Of a DNA stretch of 64,000 nt, positions 44,035 to 55,873 are shown piece after piece. The notes beneath the pieces are model-generated. The model ran no database searches, was not told the DNA's origin, and saw only the letters and a program-made list of their open reading frames with translations. The stretch spans positions 61,150 through 125,149 of the forward strand of contig CAYSQO010000001.1 in assembly GCA_964433315.1 (NCBI GenBank), given 5' to 3'. The translations under genes and the position numbers were made by a program. Source of the stretch: Aquariibacter sp964433315. GTDB taxonomy: Bacteria; Pseudomonadota; Gammaproteobacteria; Burkholderiales; Burkholderiaceae_C. The first letter of the stretch is position 1. Every line of letters begins with the position of its first letter.

Positions 44035-44928
44035 ATGAAAGTCTCGACCTCCGACTTGCAGGGCGTGCTGGGCGCCGCGCCCGCCGCCGTGTCAGCATCA
44101 CGTGCACCTCGGCAGACCAGCAGCCGCAGCGGGCGCGAGCAGGCCCGCGCCAACGAGCTGAAGTGCATGCGTGTCGTCGCCCACCATGGACACGTCCGCG
44201 TCGCCGAGCTGGCCCGCGCCGTCTGGCCCAAGGCGCGGTACGCCGAGCAGGTCTGTCGGCGCGTCGCCGGTCGGCTGGTTGCCGAGGGCCTGCTGCTGGA
44301 ACGGCGTAACGCGCTCGGCTCGCGCAGCCTGTGCCTGACCCGTGTCGGCGCCACCTGGCTGGAGGCCCGCGGCATCGAGGCGCAGCACACGCTGGACCTG
44401 TCGAGCGTGTCGGGCAGCACCTTCTTCCACCGAACGTTGGCTACGCGTTACCTCATCGAGCGCCAGGTCGAGGGCTTCCAGACCGCCGGGGAGTACCTGC
44501 TGCTGCGGCGCAAGGCGCCGTTCCCGGTGGACCGGATGGTGAAGATGCTGCGCAAGATGCCAGACGGTGCCGTCTGGCAGCGCCGGGCCGACGGGCCGGC
44601 GACGGTGGAGGTGTGCGAGGTCGAGGCCGCCCGCAAGGCGCTGCCGCAGCTCGCGGCCTGCCTGCGGTGGGCGGAGCTCGTCGGCCAGCCGTTCGACCAG
44701 GCCGGCGCCTACCGGCTCGGGGGCTTGGTCTTCGTCTACGACCGTGAGCTGAACCATGCTCGCCGCATCCTCCTGGCCGCCACGTCGCTGTGGGGTCACC
44801 GACCCTTGCAGGAACGCGTAACGCTGGAACGCCGGGTCAAGCTCGTCGCGGTCGAGCTGCGCGACCCGCTGGTGTGGGTCAGTTTCAGCGTGACGACGTT
44901 ACACGAGCTGAGGCAGCGCGCCGTTTAA
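44035..44928 (+). CDS. Winged-helix protein, replication-relaxation-like
   Basis: 297 residues from the ATG at 44035 (GGAAG six bases upstream). Residues about 40-115 form a winged helix (MRVVAHHGHVRVAELARAVWP, VCRRVAGRLVAEGLLLERRN). The remainder (FFHRTLATRYLIERQ, then PFPVDRMVKMLRKMPDG) resembles replication-relaxation family proteins of mobile elements. It may control replication or mobilisation of the element. Family assignment is tentative. Confidence 0.5.
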   Translation: MKVSTSDLQGVLGAAPAAVSASRAPRQTSSRSGREQARANELKCMRVVAHHGHVRVAELARAVWPKARYAEQVCRRVAGRLVAEGLLLERRNALGSRSLCLTRVGATWLEARGIEAQHTLDLSSVSGSTFFHRTLATRYLIERQVEGFQTAGEYLLLRRKAPFPVDRMVKMLRKMPDGAVWQRRADGPATVEVCEVEAARKALPQLAACLRWAELVGQPFDQAGAYRLGGLVFVYDRELNHARRILLAATSLWGHRPLQERVTLERRVKLVAVELRDPLVWVSFSVTTLHELRQRAV

Positions 44929-45066
44929 AACCTGGGAGCTACCCTAGGTAGACCCTCAGACGATGACCCGCAGGCAATCGGGACAAGCTGATTAGGCGCG
45001 TTCCCGCGCGCCCGTTCGTGGCCTCGGCCCCGTCCGGAAAATGCACTGTACGGCCCCGCAAGGGGG

Positions 45067-45098
45067 GAGAGGCGCCTTCGGGCGCCTCTCTTGTTTCT
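45067..45098 (+). terminator. Rho-independent terminator
   Basis: GAGAGGCGCC (45067-45076), TTCG loop, GGCGCCTCTC (45081-45090), then TTGTTTCT. Ten perfect pairs, 139 bases after the preceding gene; AAGGGG before it continues the stem weakly. Confidence 0.85.
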
Positions 45099-45288
45099 AA
45101 GGGGTCTCCCCTCGCGCCGCGCAACCGTCCGCACGCTGCAGCGTGCCCTCCGGCCTGGCATCCCCAGCTTCCTGTCGTGCAGCCGGGGTGTGCCCCTTCC
45201 AGGCCTGCGGCGGTTGCGCTCTTCTACCCCCGGTCTCGCCGACGGGCACGGGGTGCCACACGCACCCCCAGCCCTAAAGGAGCAAGAC

Positions 45289-46194
45289 ATGGAAGGCAAG
45301 AAGCAGCAGCGCGACCTCTACGCCGAGGTCACCCGTCGAATCGTCGAGGCCCTGGACAGGGGCGTCCGCCCCTGGTCGTGCCCGTGGTCCCGTGGCGCCG
45401 CCAGCGGCGACATGCTGCCCCGCCGGCATGGGGGCGAGTCGTATCGTGGCGTGAATGTCCTGCTGCTGTGGGGCGCAGCGATGGAGCGCGGCTTCACGTC
45501 GCGCACCTGGTTGACCTACCGCCAGGCCGAGGCGCTGGGCGGGCAGGTTCGCAAGGGCGAGCGCGGCACGATGGTGGTCTATGCCGGTCAGTTCAGCCCC
45601 AGCAAGGAGGGCACCGAGCCGGCCGAAGGTGAAGCCCCTGCACGGCGCTCGGTGGCCTTCCTGCGCAGTTACACGGTCTTCAACACCGAGCAGGTGGATG
45701 GGCTGGCCGCGCCAGCCGCGCCCGAAGCGCCCGAGGCTGTCCAGCCCGACGCCGACGCGCTGGCCCTCGTGGCGCGGTCAGGCGCGACGGTTTGCCATGG
45801 TGGCGACCGCGCGTTCTACGCACCGGGGCCTGACCTCGTGCAGATGCCCGAGGCTTCGCGCTTCCGCGATGCCGCCGCGTACTTCGGCACCCTGGCGCAT
45901 GAGCTCGTGCACTGGACTGGCCACCCGGACCGCTTGGCGCGTCAATTCGGCCAGCGCTTCGGCGACCAGGCCTATGCGATGGAAGAGCTCGTCGCCGAGC
46001 TCGGCGCCGCCTTCGTGTGCGCCGGCAGCCAGCTCAGCCCGGAACCGCGCGAGGACCATGCCGCGTACTTGGCCGAGTGGCTGGCCGTTCTGAAGGACGA
46101 CAAGCGCGCAATCTTCACCGCCGCCGCTCAGGCCCAGCGGGCGGCCGACCTGCTGGGCGGCGTCGAGCCAGGTGCCGACAACGGCGAGCGTTAG
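45289..46194 (+). CDS. ArdC-type anti-restriction protein (ssDNA-binding + zincin)
   Basis: 301 residues from the ATG at 45289 (AAAGGAG upstream). The N-terminal ArdC domain (DLYAEVTRRIVEALDRGVRPW, GESYRGVNVLLLWGAAMERGF, WLTYRQAEALGGQVRKGERG) binds single-stranded DNA in relatives. The C-terminal zincin-like metallopeptidase has AHELVHWTGH at about 203-212 (HExxH plus His) and a later Glu (EELVAELGAAF). ArdC proteins protect entering plasmid DNA from restriction. On an element that itself encodes restriction, it would help transfer to new hosts. Confidence 0.85.
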   Translation: MEGKKQQRDLYAEVTRRIVEALDRGVRPWSCPWSRGAASGDMLPRRHGGESYRGVNVLLLWGAAMERGFTSRTWLTYRQAEALGGQVRKGERGTMVVYAGQFSPSKEGTEPAEGEAPARRSVAFLRSYTVFNTEQVDGLAAPAAPEAPEAVQPDADALALVARSGATVCHGGDRAFYAPGPDLVQMPEASRFRDAAAYFGTLAHELVHWTGHPDRLARQFGQRFGDQAYAMEELVAELGAAFVCAGSQLSPEPREDHAAYLAEWLAVLKDDKRAIFTAAAQAQRAADLLGGVEPGADNGER

Positions 46195-46395
46195 CCGCTG
46201 ACCTCGGTCGGAACGTCCCTCTAATGCGATTGCGCCGTTCAGCCGGCGCTGCCAGCCGATGGCCAATCGGCTGGCCTGCCCGTTCACGCGGTAAGCTATT
46301 GCAAACCGCGCGTGCCATGTTCTTGATGCCGCTGCACGACTTCCTGTGCCGCTTCAAGAGCATGGCCGAGAGAAGAAGGCAGGGAAGGGGGCTAT

Positions 46396-47988
46396 GTGCC
46401 TGGAACGAGGTTGAACGACACGGAGCGCGACCTGTTGCGTGCTTGGCAAGCAGAGCGCTTGGGACGATTTCCATTGCTGAAGTCGTTGGCGATTTCAGCT
46501 CCAGCGGGTCGGGGACTTCGCGGGATTCGCAGCCTCAACGCAGAGTTGCGCTATCCGGTCACCTTCTTTTCTGGACAGAACGGTTCAGGAAAGTCGACCC
46601 TGCTTTCGCTGGCAGCCCTCGCATTCCACGGCATTGCCGGTCACTTTCCATCGAACTCACGCCGAAGAGCCGGCACTGGTGCGACGGCGTTCGGCTACTA
46701 CACATTTCAGGACTTCTTCCATCGCGGGCCCGGCGACGCCGACGTCTCAGGGGTTCAAATCAGCTGGGGCTTTTCTGGGCGGCCCGAGGTCTCCATATCG
46801 AAGCAGTCCGACAAGTGGATGCGATATGAGCGTCGCCCGGCTCGGCCCGTCGAGTTCCTCGGCCTTTCTCGCGCGGTTCCGGCCATCGAGCTGCCCTCGT
46901 TGCGTAACCAATTCGGACTTACCGCGACGCCCAGAGTTGCGCCTTTGACCGCCGAGGCGCGCGGCCACCTAGAGCGTGTTCTTGGTCGGCAGTATCCGAG
47001 TGCCGAAGTCCTTAGCGGTAGTCGCTATGCAATCCGCCGAAGCGCTGCTGCGGGTGGATACACGAGCTTCAACATGGGCACGGGCGAAGACGCGTTGATT
47101 GGGCTACTGGCACGGCTGGAGGCGGTTCCCCAAGGTGCGTTGGTCGTCATCGAAGAGCTGGAGACCGGTCTTCACCCCGCAGCTCAACGGCGGGCCGCGC
47201 AGGCGCTGATTGAGATTGCTTGGTCCCGGAAGCTGCAAGTCATTGGGTCGACTCACTCGCACCATGTCTTGGACCAGCTTCCCCGCGAGGCGCGAGTTCT
47301 GGTCGTCAGAGAGGGGGATACACACCGCGTTGTTTCCTCGCCTTCCACGCAGTTCGCACTCTCCGAAATTGCGGATACGACCGAGTGTGAACTTCTGGTC
47401 TTGTGCGAAGACGAGTTCGCCGTCGGGCTGCTGCAACAAATGCTTCCGAAGTCAATCCGGCGTCGCGTGCTGGTGAAGAGTTGCGGCGCCAAAACGGAGC
47501 TTGCTTTGCAGGCACAGAGCCATCTGCGACTGGCCGACCGTGCTCGCTGTTTGGTTCTTTGGGATGGCGACGTTACCGACACCGAGGCGGAAGAGTACGT
47601 CCGAGCAGCGCGAACCCGCTTTCCGCTTCCTGGCGCAGAGCGACGACTCTCCTGGGCGCGTTTGCCGGGTACCACCTGCCCCGAACGATGGTCGCTGGAC
47701 ATCGCGCGTACTGTCGGGCTGGCGGAAGCCCGGGCGCTTTTCAACTTTGACTCCGATGCTGAAGCCGCTGCTGCACTCGCAAGGTGCGGCCTCGGCGACC
47801 CGCACGCTGTCGCGCACGAGCTCGCGCAGCAGGTTGGGCTCTCGGAGGCGGTGGTCGCGACTGGCCTCGCAACTTGTGTCGCGCGGGCTGCTGGCGAGGC
47901 GCGACAGAGCATGATTGATGCTGTTCAGGCGGCCCTTGATGGGCAAGTGTTGAATGCGGGTCGGGTGCAGGTGCCCGCTGCCGCATAG
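46396..47988 (+). CDS. OLD-family ATPase with TOPRIM-like nuclease domain
   Basis: 530 residues read from a GTG at 46396 behind GGGGG. The ATPase half has Walker A GQNGSGKST (60-68), signature-like NMGTGEDALIGLL, Walker B LVVIEELETGLHP and the H-loop GSTHSHH. The C-terminal half has TOPRIM-like acidic motifs: LLVLCEDEFA and LVLWDGDVTD. This is the layout of OLD and GajA-type phage-defence nucleases. No GajB-like helicase follows, so it is an OLD-like single-gene system. Lower GC than its surroundings indicates recent acquisition. Confidence 0.72.
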   Translation: MPGTRLNDTERDLLRAWQAERLGRFPLLKSLAISAPAGRGLRGIRSLNAELRYPVTFFSGQNGSGKSTLLSLAALAFHGIAGHFPSNSRRRAGTGATAFGYYTFQDFFHRGPGDADVSGVQISWGFSGRPEVSISKQSDKWMRYERRPARPVEFLGLSRAVPAIELPSLRNQFGLTATPRVAPLTAEARGHLERVLGRQYPSAEVLSGSRYAIRRSAAAGGYTSFNMGTGEDALIGLLARLEAVPQGALVVIEELETGLHPAAQRRAAQALIEIAWSRKLQVIGSTHSHHVLDQLPREARVLVVREGDTHRVVSSPSTQFALSEIADTTECELLVLCEDEFAVGLLQQMLPKSIRRRVLVKSCGAKTELALQAQSHLRLADRARCLVLWDGDVTDTEAEEYVRAARTRFPLPGAERRLSWARLPGTTCPERWSLDIARTVGLAEARALFNFDSDAEAAAALARCGLGDPHAVAHELAQQVGLSEAVVATGLATCVARAAGEARQSMIDAVQAALDGQVLNAGRVQVPAAA

Positions 47989-48107
47989 CCCAGCCGCGAG
48001 CATCCGTTGCGTAGGGTTCCGACCTGTCACACAATCTGCGTCACAGACCTGTGTTGCGCCGGCTCTAAGTGCCTATGAGAGCTGGGGTTTCGCGGTGGCC
48101 AATGGTC

Positions 48108-48126
48108 TCCCATCAGCCACCCCACC
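48108..48126 (+). repeat. Right att-like direct repeat
   Basis: Identical 19 bp to 34147-34165; followed, like the left copy, by CTAGCGC/GCAAGGCCTTG-type sequence and a terminator. Confidence 0.8.
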
Positions 48127-48143
48127 CAACACCGCTAGCGCGC

Positions 48144-48179
48144 AAGGCCTTGCGTCCGAAAGGACCAAGGCCTTTTTGT
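48144..48179. terminator. Rho-independent terminator next to right att
   Basis: AAGGCCTTGcGTCC (48144-48157), GAAA loop, GGACCAAGGCCTT (48162-48174), then TTTTG. One bulged C. It can serve the plus-strand OLD gene and, in the other direction, the end of the metal-efflux operon. Confidence 0.8.
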
Positions 48180-48228
48180 TTGCGCAGCGGCCCGGCGGCC
48201 GAGCGGCCTTGAAGGCCGCCCCGGCGCT

Positions 48229-51348
<3,120 letters not shown>

Positions 51349-51358
51349 GGCGCGCCCC

Positions 51359-52528
51359 TCAGCGGATCTGGTTGATCAGCGTGGCGCCCTGCGTCGCCAC
51401 GCGGTCTCCGGCCTGCAGGCCCGAGGTGACGGCCACGCGCACGCCGTCCAGGGCCTCCACCGTCACGCTGCGCGGCGCGAAGTGCTCGGGCGCGGTCTTC
51501 ACCCAGACGATGGTCTGGTTGGCCGGGTTCTTCATCAGCGCGGCGGCCGGCACCGCGATCCCGCGGATCGTCTGCCTGCGCTGCACGAAGACCCGCACCG
51601 GCTGGCCCAGCGCCAGCGCCGCCAGCGCCTGGCCCTCGGCGCGGAAGACCAGCGGCAGGGCCTGCTCGCGCAGGCTGCGGGCCGCGCCGACGAAGCGCAG
51701 CGGCACGCGCGTCTCGCCCAGCGCCAGGCTGGCGCCGCCGAGGTCCGCGGTGATCCCCGGCTCGTAGGCCAGCGCCTCGATGCGCAGCCGGGTCGGGTCG
51801 ACGATCTCGAAGACCAGCGCCCGCGCGTCGACCACCTGGCCCGCCAGCGCCTGCGCCGAGGCGATGACGCCTGCCACCGGCGCGACCAGCGCCTCGCGTG
51901 CGGCCAGGCCGTCGCCCACGGCGGCCACGCGCTCGGCCAGGCTGCGGGCCTCGCTCTCCGCGGCCTCCAGGTCCTTGCGCGGTACCGTGTCGGCCAGCTC
52001 GCGGAGCCGGGCCACGCGCTGCTCGGCCAGCGACCGGGCGGCCCGCAGCTCGGCCAGCTGGGCGGCCTGGTTGGCGCGCTCGATCGGCGCGGTCGAAGGC
52101 CGGACATAGGCCAGCACCTCGCCCTTGCACACCGCCTGGCCGATGTTCGGCAGACCGCGCGGGCCGGGCTCGATGCGGCCGGCGTTCAGGGGCTGCACCG
52201 TGCCGCCGGCGTTGGGGTCCATCGCCACCTTGCCGTTGAGCTCGAGCACGCGCGGCAGCTCGCCCGCTTCGGCCAGCTGCGTGCGTACGCCCAGCTGGCG
52301 CTGGGCCGGCTTGGGCAGGAAGACGCTGCCGTCGGGCAGTCGCCTCGGGCTGCTGGACGGGGGCGGAGCGGCCGCGGCGCCATGCGCGTGCCCGTGGTCC
52401 TCACCGGCCCGGACCGGGCCCGGCAGGCCCAGCCCGAGGCCGAGCAGCAGGGGGAGCAGCATGGGGGGCGACAGGACGTGCATCGGGGCGAAGGGCAGGC
52501 GGACGAACAGGCGGAGGCGGGGGCTCAT
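51359..52528 (-). CDS. czcB: CzcB-type adaptor protein of metal efflux
   Basis: 389 residues with an N-terminal signal segment and a short His-rich stretch (EDHGHAHG) that may bind metal. Then come lipoyl halves around a coiled-coil hairpin (LAELRAARSLAEQRVARLREL), LVAPVAGVIASAQALAGQVV, and a C-terminal membrane-proximal domain. It joins the inner-membrane pump to the outer-membrane channel. It begins at ATGA overlapping the preceding gene's stop and ends 10 bases before czcA. Confidence 0.87.
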   Translation of the reverse strand: MSPRLRLFVRLPFAPMHVLSPPMLLPLLLGLGLGLPGPVRAGEDHGHAHGAAAAPPPSSSPRRLPDGSVFLPKPAQRQLGVRTQLAEAGELPRVLELNGKVAMDPNAGGTVQPLNAGRIEPGPRGLPNIGQAVCKGEVLAYVRPSTAPIERANQAAQLAELRAARSLAEQRVARLRELADTVPRKDLEAAESEARSLAERVAAVGDGLAAREALVAPVAGVIASAQALAGQVVDARALVFEIVDPTRLRIEALAYEPGITADLGGASLALGETRVPLRFVGAARSLREQALPLVFRAEGQALAALALGQPVRVFVQRRQTIRGIAVPAAALMKNPANQTIVWVKTAPEHFAPRSVTVEALDGVRVAVTSGLQAGDRVATQGATLINQIR

Positions 52529-53103
52529 GCGACACCTCCGGCACGGCGCAGGCGGGCGGCCGCCGCGCGGCGGCCCCGGACGATCGCGGCCGCCCCGATC
52601 GCCAGCAGGGTGGCCAGCAGGGCGGCCAGCAGGGCGGCCGAGCCAACGGCGTAGGCCGTCCAGCGGCGCGCGGGCCCGGCCGGGTGGGGGGCTGCGGCCT
52701 CGTGCAGGTCCAGCTCGGCGGCCAGCTGCTCGGTGTCTCCGTCCACCGTCACGGTGGCCAGGATGGGCAGCAGCCCGGCCTGCGGCTCGGCCGGCAGCTC
52801 GGCCTCGTAGAGCTCCTCATGGGCCTCGGCCCGCAGCCGCAGGCCCGCGATCTCCAGCTCGATCTGCGCCTCGCGCACCGGCGCGTTGTCGGTGGCGCGG
52901 TCGAGGTAGAGGGTGATCTGCCGGCCCTGGAGCACGCCGACGAGCTCGAAGCGCTCGGCGACCGCGGCAAAGCGCGGCGGGGCCGGATCGGCGGCGGCCG
53001 GCGCGGCGTCGCCGTGCGCGTGGCCTTCGCCGGCCCGTGCCGCGGGGTGCAGCAGCAGGGCCGCGAGAAGGCCGAGGGTGACCGGGAACAGGGGGTGGGG
53101 CAT
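52525..53103 (-). CDS. Exported His-rich protein with C-terminal membrane helix
   Basis: 192 residues. A signal peptide ends near AARA, followed by a His motif (GEGHAHGD). An extracytoplasmic beta-rich domain (VLQGRQITLYLDRATDNAPVREAQIELEI) and one C-terminal helix (AVGSAALLAALLATLLAIGAAAIV) with a basic end follow. It lies between the outer-membrane and adaptor genes and is coupled to czcB by ATGA. Proteins of this form occur in some Czc operons, probably as periplasmic metal-handling accessory factors. I do not have a specific name for it. Confidence 0.65.
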   Translation of the reverse strand: MPHPLFPVTLGLLAALLLHPAARAGEGHAHGDAAPAAADPAPPRFAAVAERFELVGVLQGRQITLYLDRATDNAPVREAQIELEIAGLRLRAEAHEELYEAELPAEPQAGLLPILATVTVDGDTEQLAAELDLHEAAAPHPAGPARRWTAYAVGSAALLAALLATLLAIGAAAIVRGRRAAAARLRRAGGVA

Positions 53104-53141
53104 GGGGTCGCTCCGGAAGCAGGGTGGGGGCGGTGGGCGGC

Positions 53142-54428
53142 TCACTGGGGCAGCAGGCCCAGGGCCTGTCGCCAGGCCGAGATCGCGGCGGCGAGTTCGA
53201 GGCGGCTGCGCACGGCCTGCCGTTCGGCCTCGGCGGCCTCGGCCTCGATGCGCAGTCGCGTGGGCAGGTCGGTCTCGCCCAGCCGGAAGGACTTCTCGAA
53301 GAAGCCGCGGGTCTCGCCGGCCAGCGCGGCACGCCGCTCGGCGGCGGCCTGCTGGCGGCGCGCGGCGTCAACGCGGGCCCGGGCCGCCTCGCGCTCTGCC
53401 GCAAGGCGGGCGCGGTCGAGCTCGAGCCGAGCCTGCGCCTCGGCCGCTTCCGCAAGCGCCGTGGCGACCCGGCGGTCGTGGCGCGGTCCGTCATCCAGGG
53501 GCAGGCGCAGCGCGAGGTTCAGGGTCTGGCCGTAGCGCTCGCCGGCCGCGCCGCGGTCGCGGGTGGTCGAGAGGCTCAGCTCGGGATGCGCCCGCGAGCG
53601 GCGCGCCGCCAGCGCCGCCGTGCGCTCGGCCACGGTGGCGCGGTCCTGCAGCGCCGTCAGGGCCGGATGCGGGAGGGCATCGGGGGACGCCGGCTCGGGC
53701 TCGGCCTGCGGCTCCGCCGCGGGTGCTCCGGCCCCGTCCAGCCCGGTCCCGCCCAGGGCCTGCAGCCGCAGCCAGGCGGCCGTGGCGCCCGCCTCGGCCT
53801 GGGCCAGGCGGGCCTCCGCCGCGGCCACCGCGCCTTCGGCCTGGTGCTGGTCGGCCCGGGCCAGCTCGCCCGCCCGGGTGCGCCGGGCCACGTCGCGGGC
53901 CAGCTGCCGGGCGCTGTCGAGCTGGGCCCGGCCCATGGCCTCGTCCATGCGCGCCTGTTGCCAGGCCCACCAGGCCTCGCGCACGCTGGCGGCAAGCCGC
54001 AGCCGGGCCGCGGCCAGCTGGCTCTCGACCGCCGCGGCCTCGGCCTCGGCCAGCGCGCCGGCACGGTCCTGTTCGCCGGGCAGCCACAGGGGCAGGGCCA
54101 GGCCGACTTCCAGTTCCCGGGCGCCCTTGCGGCCGGTGAGGCGGTCGGTCTTGTGCGCAGCCTCCAGGGCCGGCGCCTCGGGCAAGCCGCGCGAGGCGGC
54201 GCGGCGCTGGGCCTCGGCGGCCGCGCGGCGCGCCTGCAGGGCCCGGGCTTCGGGCTGCTGCGCCCAGGCCGCGTCGAAGAGCGGCTTCAGCGCCGGGGCG
54301 CCGGCGACGGCCGGCCCCGCGACGGGTTCGGCCCCGGCGGGTGCCGCGGGGGCGGTGAGGGCCGCCGACAAGGCGGCAGCCTCCAGGGCGCGCCGACCGG
54401 CGCGCGCGAGGGTTTGTTTCGGGGGCAT
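53142..54428 (-). CDS. czcC: CzcC-type outer-membrane efflux channel
   Basis: 428 residues from the ATG at 54428. A signal peptide (to about 33) precedes two TolC/OEP repeats of long Ala/Arg/Glu-rich helices (e.g. EAQRRAASRGLPEAPALEA and the internal repeat about 230-400). The composition is extremely Ala-rich, as expected for high-GC OEP proteins. It completes the tripartite pump with CzcB and CzcA. A longer start exists but adds only a region that is not signal-peptide-like. Confidence 0.83.
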   Translation of the reverse strand: MPPKQTLARAGRRALEAAALSAALTAPAAPAGAEPVAGPAVAGAPALKPLFDAAWAQQPEARALQARRAAAEAQRRAASRGLPEAPALEAAHKTDRLTGRKGARELEVGLALPLWLPGEQDRAGALAEAEAAAVESQLAAARLRLAASVREAWWAWQQARMDEAMGRAQLDSARQLARDVARRTRAGELARADQHQAEGAVAAAEARLAQAEAGATAAWLRLQALGGTGLDGAGAPAAEPQAEPEPASPDALPHPALTALQDRATVAERTAALAARRSRAHPELSLSTTRDRGAAGERYGQTLNLALRLPLDDGPRHDRRVATALAEAAEAQARLELDRARLAAEREAARARVDAARRQQAAAERRAALAGETRGFFEKSFRLGETDLPTRLRIEAEAAEAERQAVRSRLELAAAISAWRQALGLLPQ

Positions 54429-54578
54429 CCGAGGCTCCAGGGGTGGGGACCACACACGGGAGATCGGCGAGCCGCGACGCCAGGGTCGCACCGGGCCCCA
54501 CGCCCCCCACCGGCTCGGCCGGCAGGGCGCACGCAGGCGCCGTCGGAGTTCAGGCGATGAGAGAACCCGCCTCGCCGA

Positions 54579-54941
54579 TCAGGCGAGGGCCGGCCACTGC
54601 GGCCGTTCGGGCGGACTGGCGGCAAGCGCCATGTGCGGGCGGGGCCCTGCCGGGCGCTGCACGCCGGCCGGATGGTCGAGCCGCGGCGCCTCGACCCAGG
54701 CCAGCACGCCCAGGCACTGCCCGTGGCAGTGGCCGCAGTCGGCGTCGGCCGCCGGGGGGGCGTCGCGGTCGGCATCGGCCCGTCCGGGCTCGGCGGCGCC
54801 ATGCCCATGCGCGGCATGGTCGTGGTGCCCGACATGGCTCGCCCCCGCACCCTGCCCGTGGTGGCAGTAGCCGGCAGCCGCTGCCCACACCATCTGGAGC
54901 GGCAGCAGCACGAGCAGGAGGACGAGGAGCCAGCGGCGCAT
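54579..54941 (-). CDS. czcI: CzcI-like periplasmic protein
   Basis: 120 residues starting MRRWLLVLLLVLLPLQMVWAAAAGYC, the signal-peptide-plus-Cys/His start typical of CzcI. A His-rich stretch (ASHVGHHDHAAHGHG) and a CGHCHGQC cluster follow, all suited to metal binding. In Cupriavidus czcI precedes czcCBA and influences regulation; the same position is seen here, 150 bases before czcC. No czcD or two-component regulator is visible in this window. Confidence 0.78.
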   Translation of the reverse strand: MRRWLLVLLLVLLPLQMVWAAAAGYCHHGQGAGASHVGHHDHAAHGHGAAEPGRADADRDAPPAADADCGHCHGQCLGVLAWVEAPRLDHPAGVQRPAGPRPHMALAASPPERPQWPALA

Positions 54942-55192
54942 GGGCGCGGAGTGTAGGGTTGCGTCAAGAGCCCCCACGCCGTTGTCGCGTGGCGGCAGTG
55001 GCCCCTTCACTCGCGGGGGGAGGGCGGGAGGGCCGCGGGGCCGCCTCTGTTGGAGATCTGTCGGTCAGGAAGCCGGGATCCCTTCCCGATTGACCAGCCC
55101 GGCAGCGCCCGCCCGAGCGGTGATCTGTTGCATGAAGAAACCTCGCGAATTCCCATTCGCAAAGGGTTTTAGCCAGGCCCTTTGAAAGGGTA

Positions 55193-55873
55193 TCAATCCT
55201 CGGCAATCAGGGCCCAGCAGGCGCTTGCGTAAATCACCGCGCCATCCTCGCTGCCAAACTCGGCATAGGCCGGGTCGCGCGGGCTGCCAAACCAGCTGCC
55301 CGGGGTTTTGCCCTCGCGGTAGATGCGGGGGTGGAAGCGGCCATGGGCATCCTGGACGAGGATGGGCCGGCCGGGACGCGGCGGCTGGTCGCGGCGCCAG
55401 ACCATCACCGTGCCCGCCGGGCGTTCGGGGGCCAGAGCGTCGTCTTCCAGCACGGTCTTGAACGTGGATGGACCCCTCCCTGGGTCGGTCATCAGCGTCT
55501 CCCGGGTCATCTGGACGGGGCGGTTGAAGGCCTCGGGCAGCAGGGCCGGATCCGGGGTCTTCGGGTGGACCCCTGGGGCGCGACCCGGCCGCGCGGGCCG
55601 CGAAGGGCCACCGTGCGGCTCCTCGTTCGAGGGCAGCTCACCGTAGCGGCGGGCCCACTCCGAGGCCGCGACCGACTCGTCGTAGACGGCCAGCACGTCC
55701 AGGCCGAAGTGGTCGGCGATGCGGCGGGCCGTCTCGTGCGAGGGGCTGCGCACGCGACCGCTGCAGATCTTGTGCAGGGTCGGCTGGAAGCCCGGGGTGC
55801 CCATGGCCTTGGCCACGGGCAAGGTACCGCCTGCATCCTCGACGAGACGCTTGATGAGCTTGTGCGGCGACAT
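55193..55873 (-). CDS. Repressor-like regulator (XRE HTH + S24-like C-terminal domain)
   Basis: 226 residues from the ATG at 55873. An N-terminal helix-turn-helix (LIKRLVEDAGGTLPVAKAMGTPGFQPTLHKICSGRV region, about 4-50) is followed by a Pro-rich linker. A C-terminal domain of LexA/CI peptidase type (DDALAPERPAGTVMVWRRDQPPRPGRPILVQ) completes it. The catalytic Ser/Lys pair of S24 repressors is not evident, so it is probably a non-cleaving relative. It stands alone on the minus strand. Confidence 0.62.
   Translation of the reverse strand: MSPHKLIKRLVEDAGGTLPVAKAMGTPGFQPTLHKICSGRVRSPSHETARRIADHFGLDVLAVYDESVAASEWARRYGELPSNEEPHGGPSRPARPGRAPGVHPKTPDPALLPEAFNRPVQMTRETLMTDPGRGPSTFKTVLEDDALAPERPAGTVMVWRRDQPPRPGRPILVQDAHGRFHPRIYREGKTPGSWFGSPRDPAYAEFGSEDGAVIYASACWALIAED

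Larger units (their letters stand above)
34147..48126. mobile_element. Second integrative element, about 14 kb
   Basis: The segment lies between direct repeats of 19 bp with the integrase just inside the left one. It carries an excisionase-like gene, a primase/helicase-like ATPase and defence or counter-defence cargo. It has no structural phage genes and no full conjugation set, so it resembles a mobilisable or satellite-type element. Similarity around the two repeats extends about 25 bases further with mismatches. Confidence 0.8.

Noticed and set aside
46396..47988. Considered Gabija (GajA)
   Set aside because: No GajB-type helicase gene follows; the next genes are the att site and czc operon. 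OLD-like is the safer call.
34147..48126. Considered the direct repeats as tmRNA or tRNA 3' ends
   Set aside because: No T-loop (GTTCRA) or CCA end and no cloverleaf could be found at either copy.
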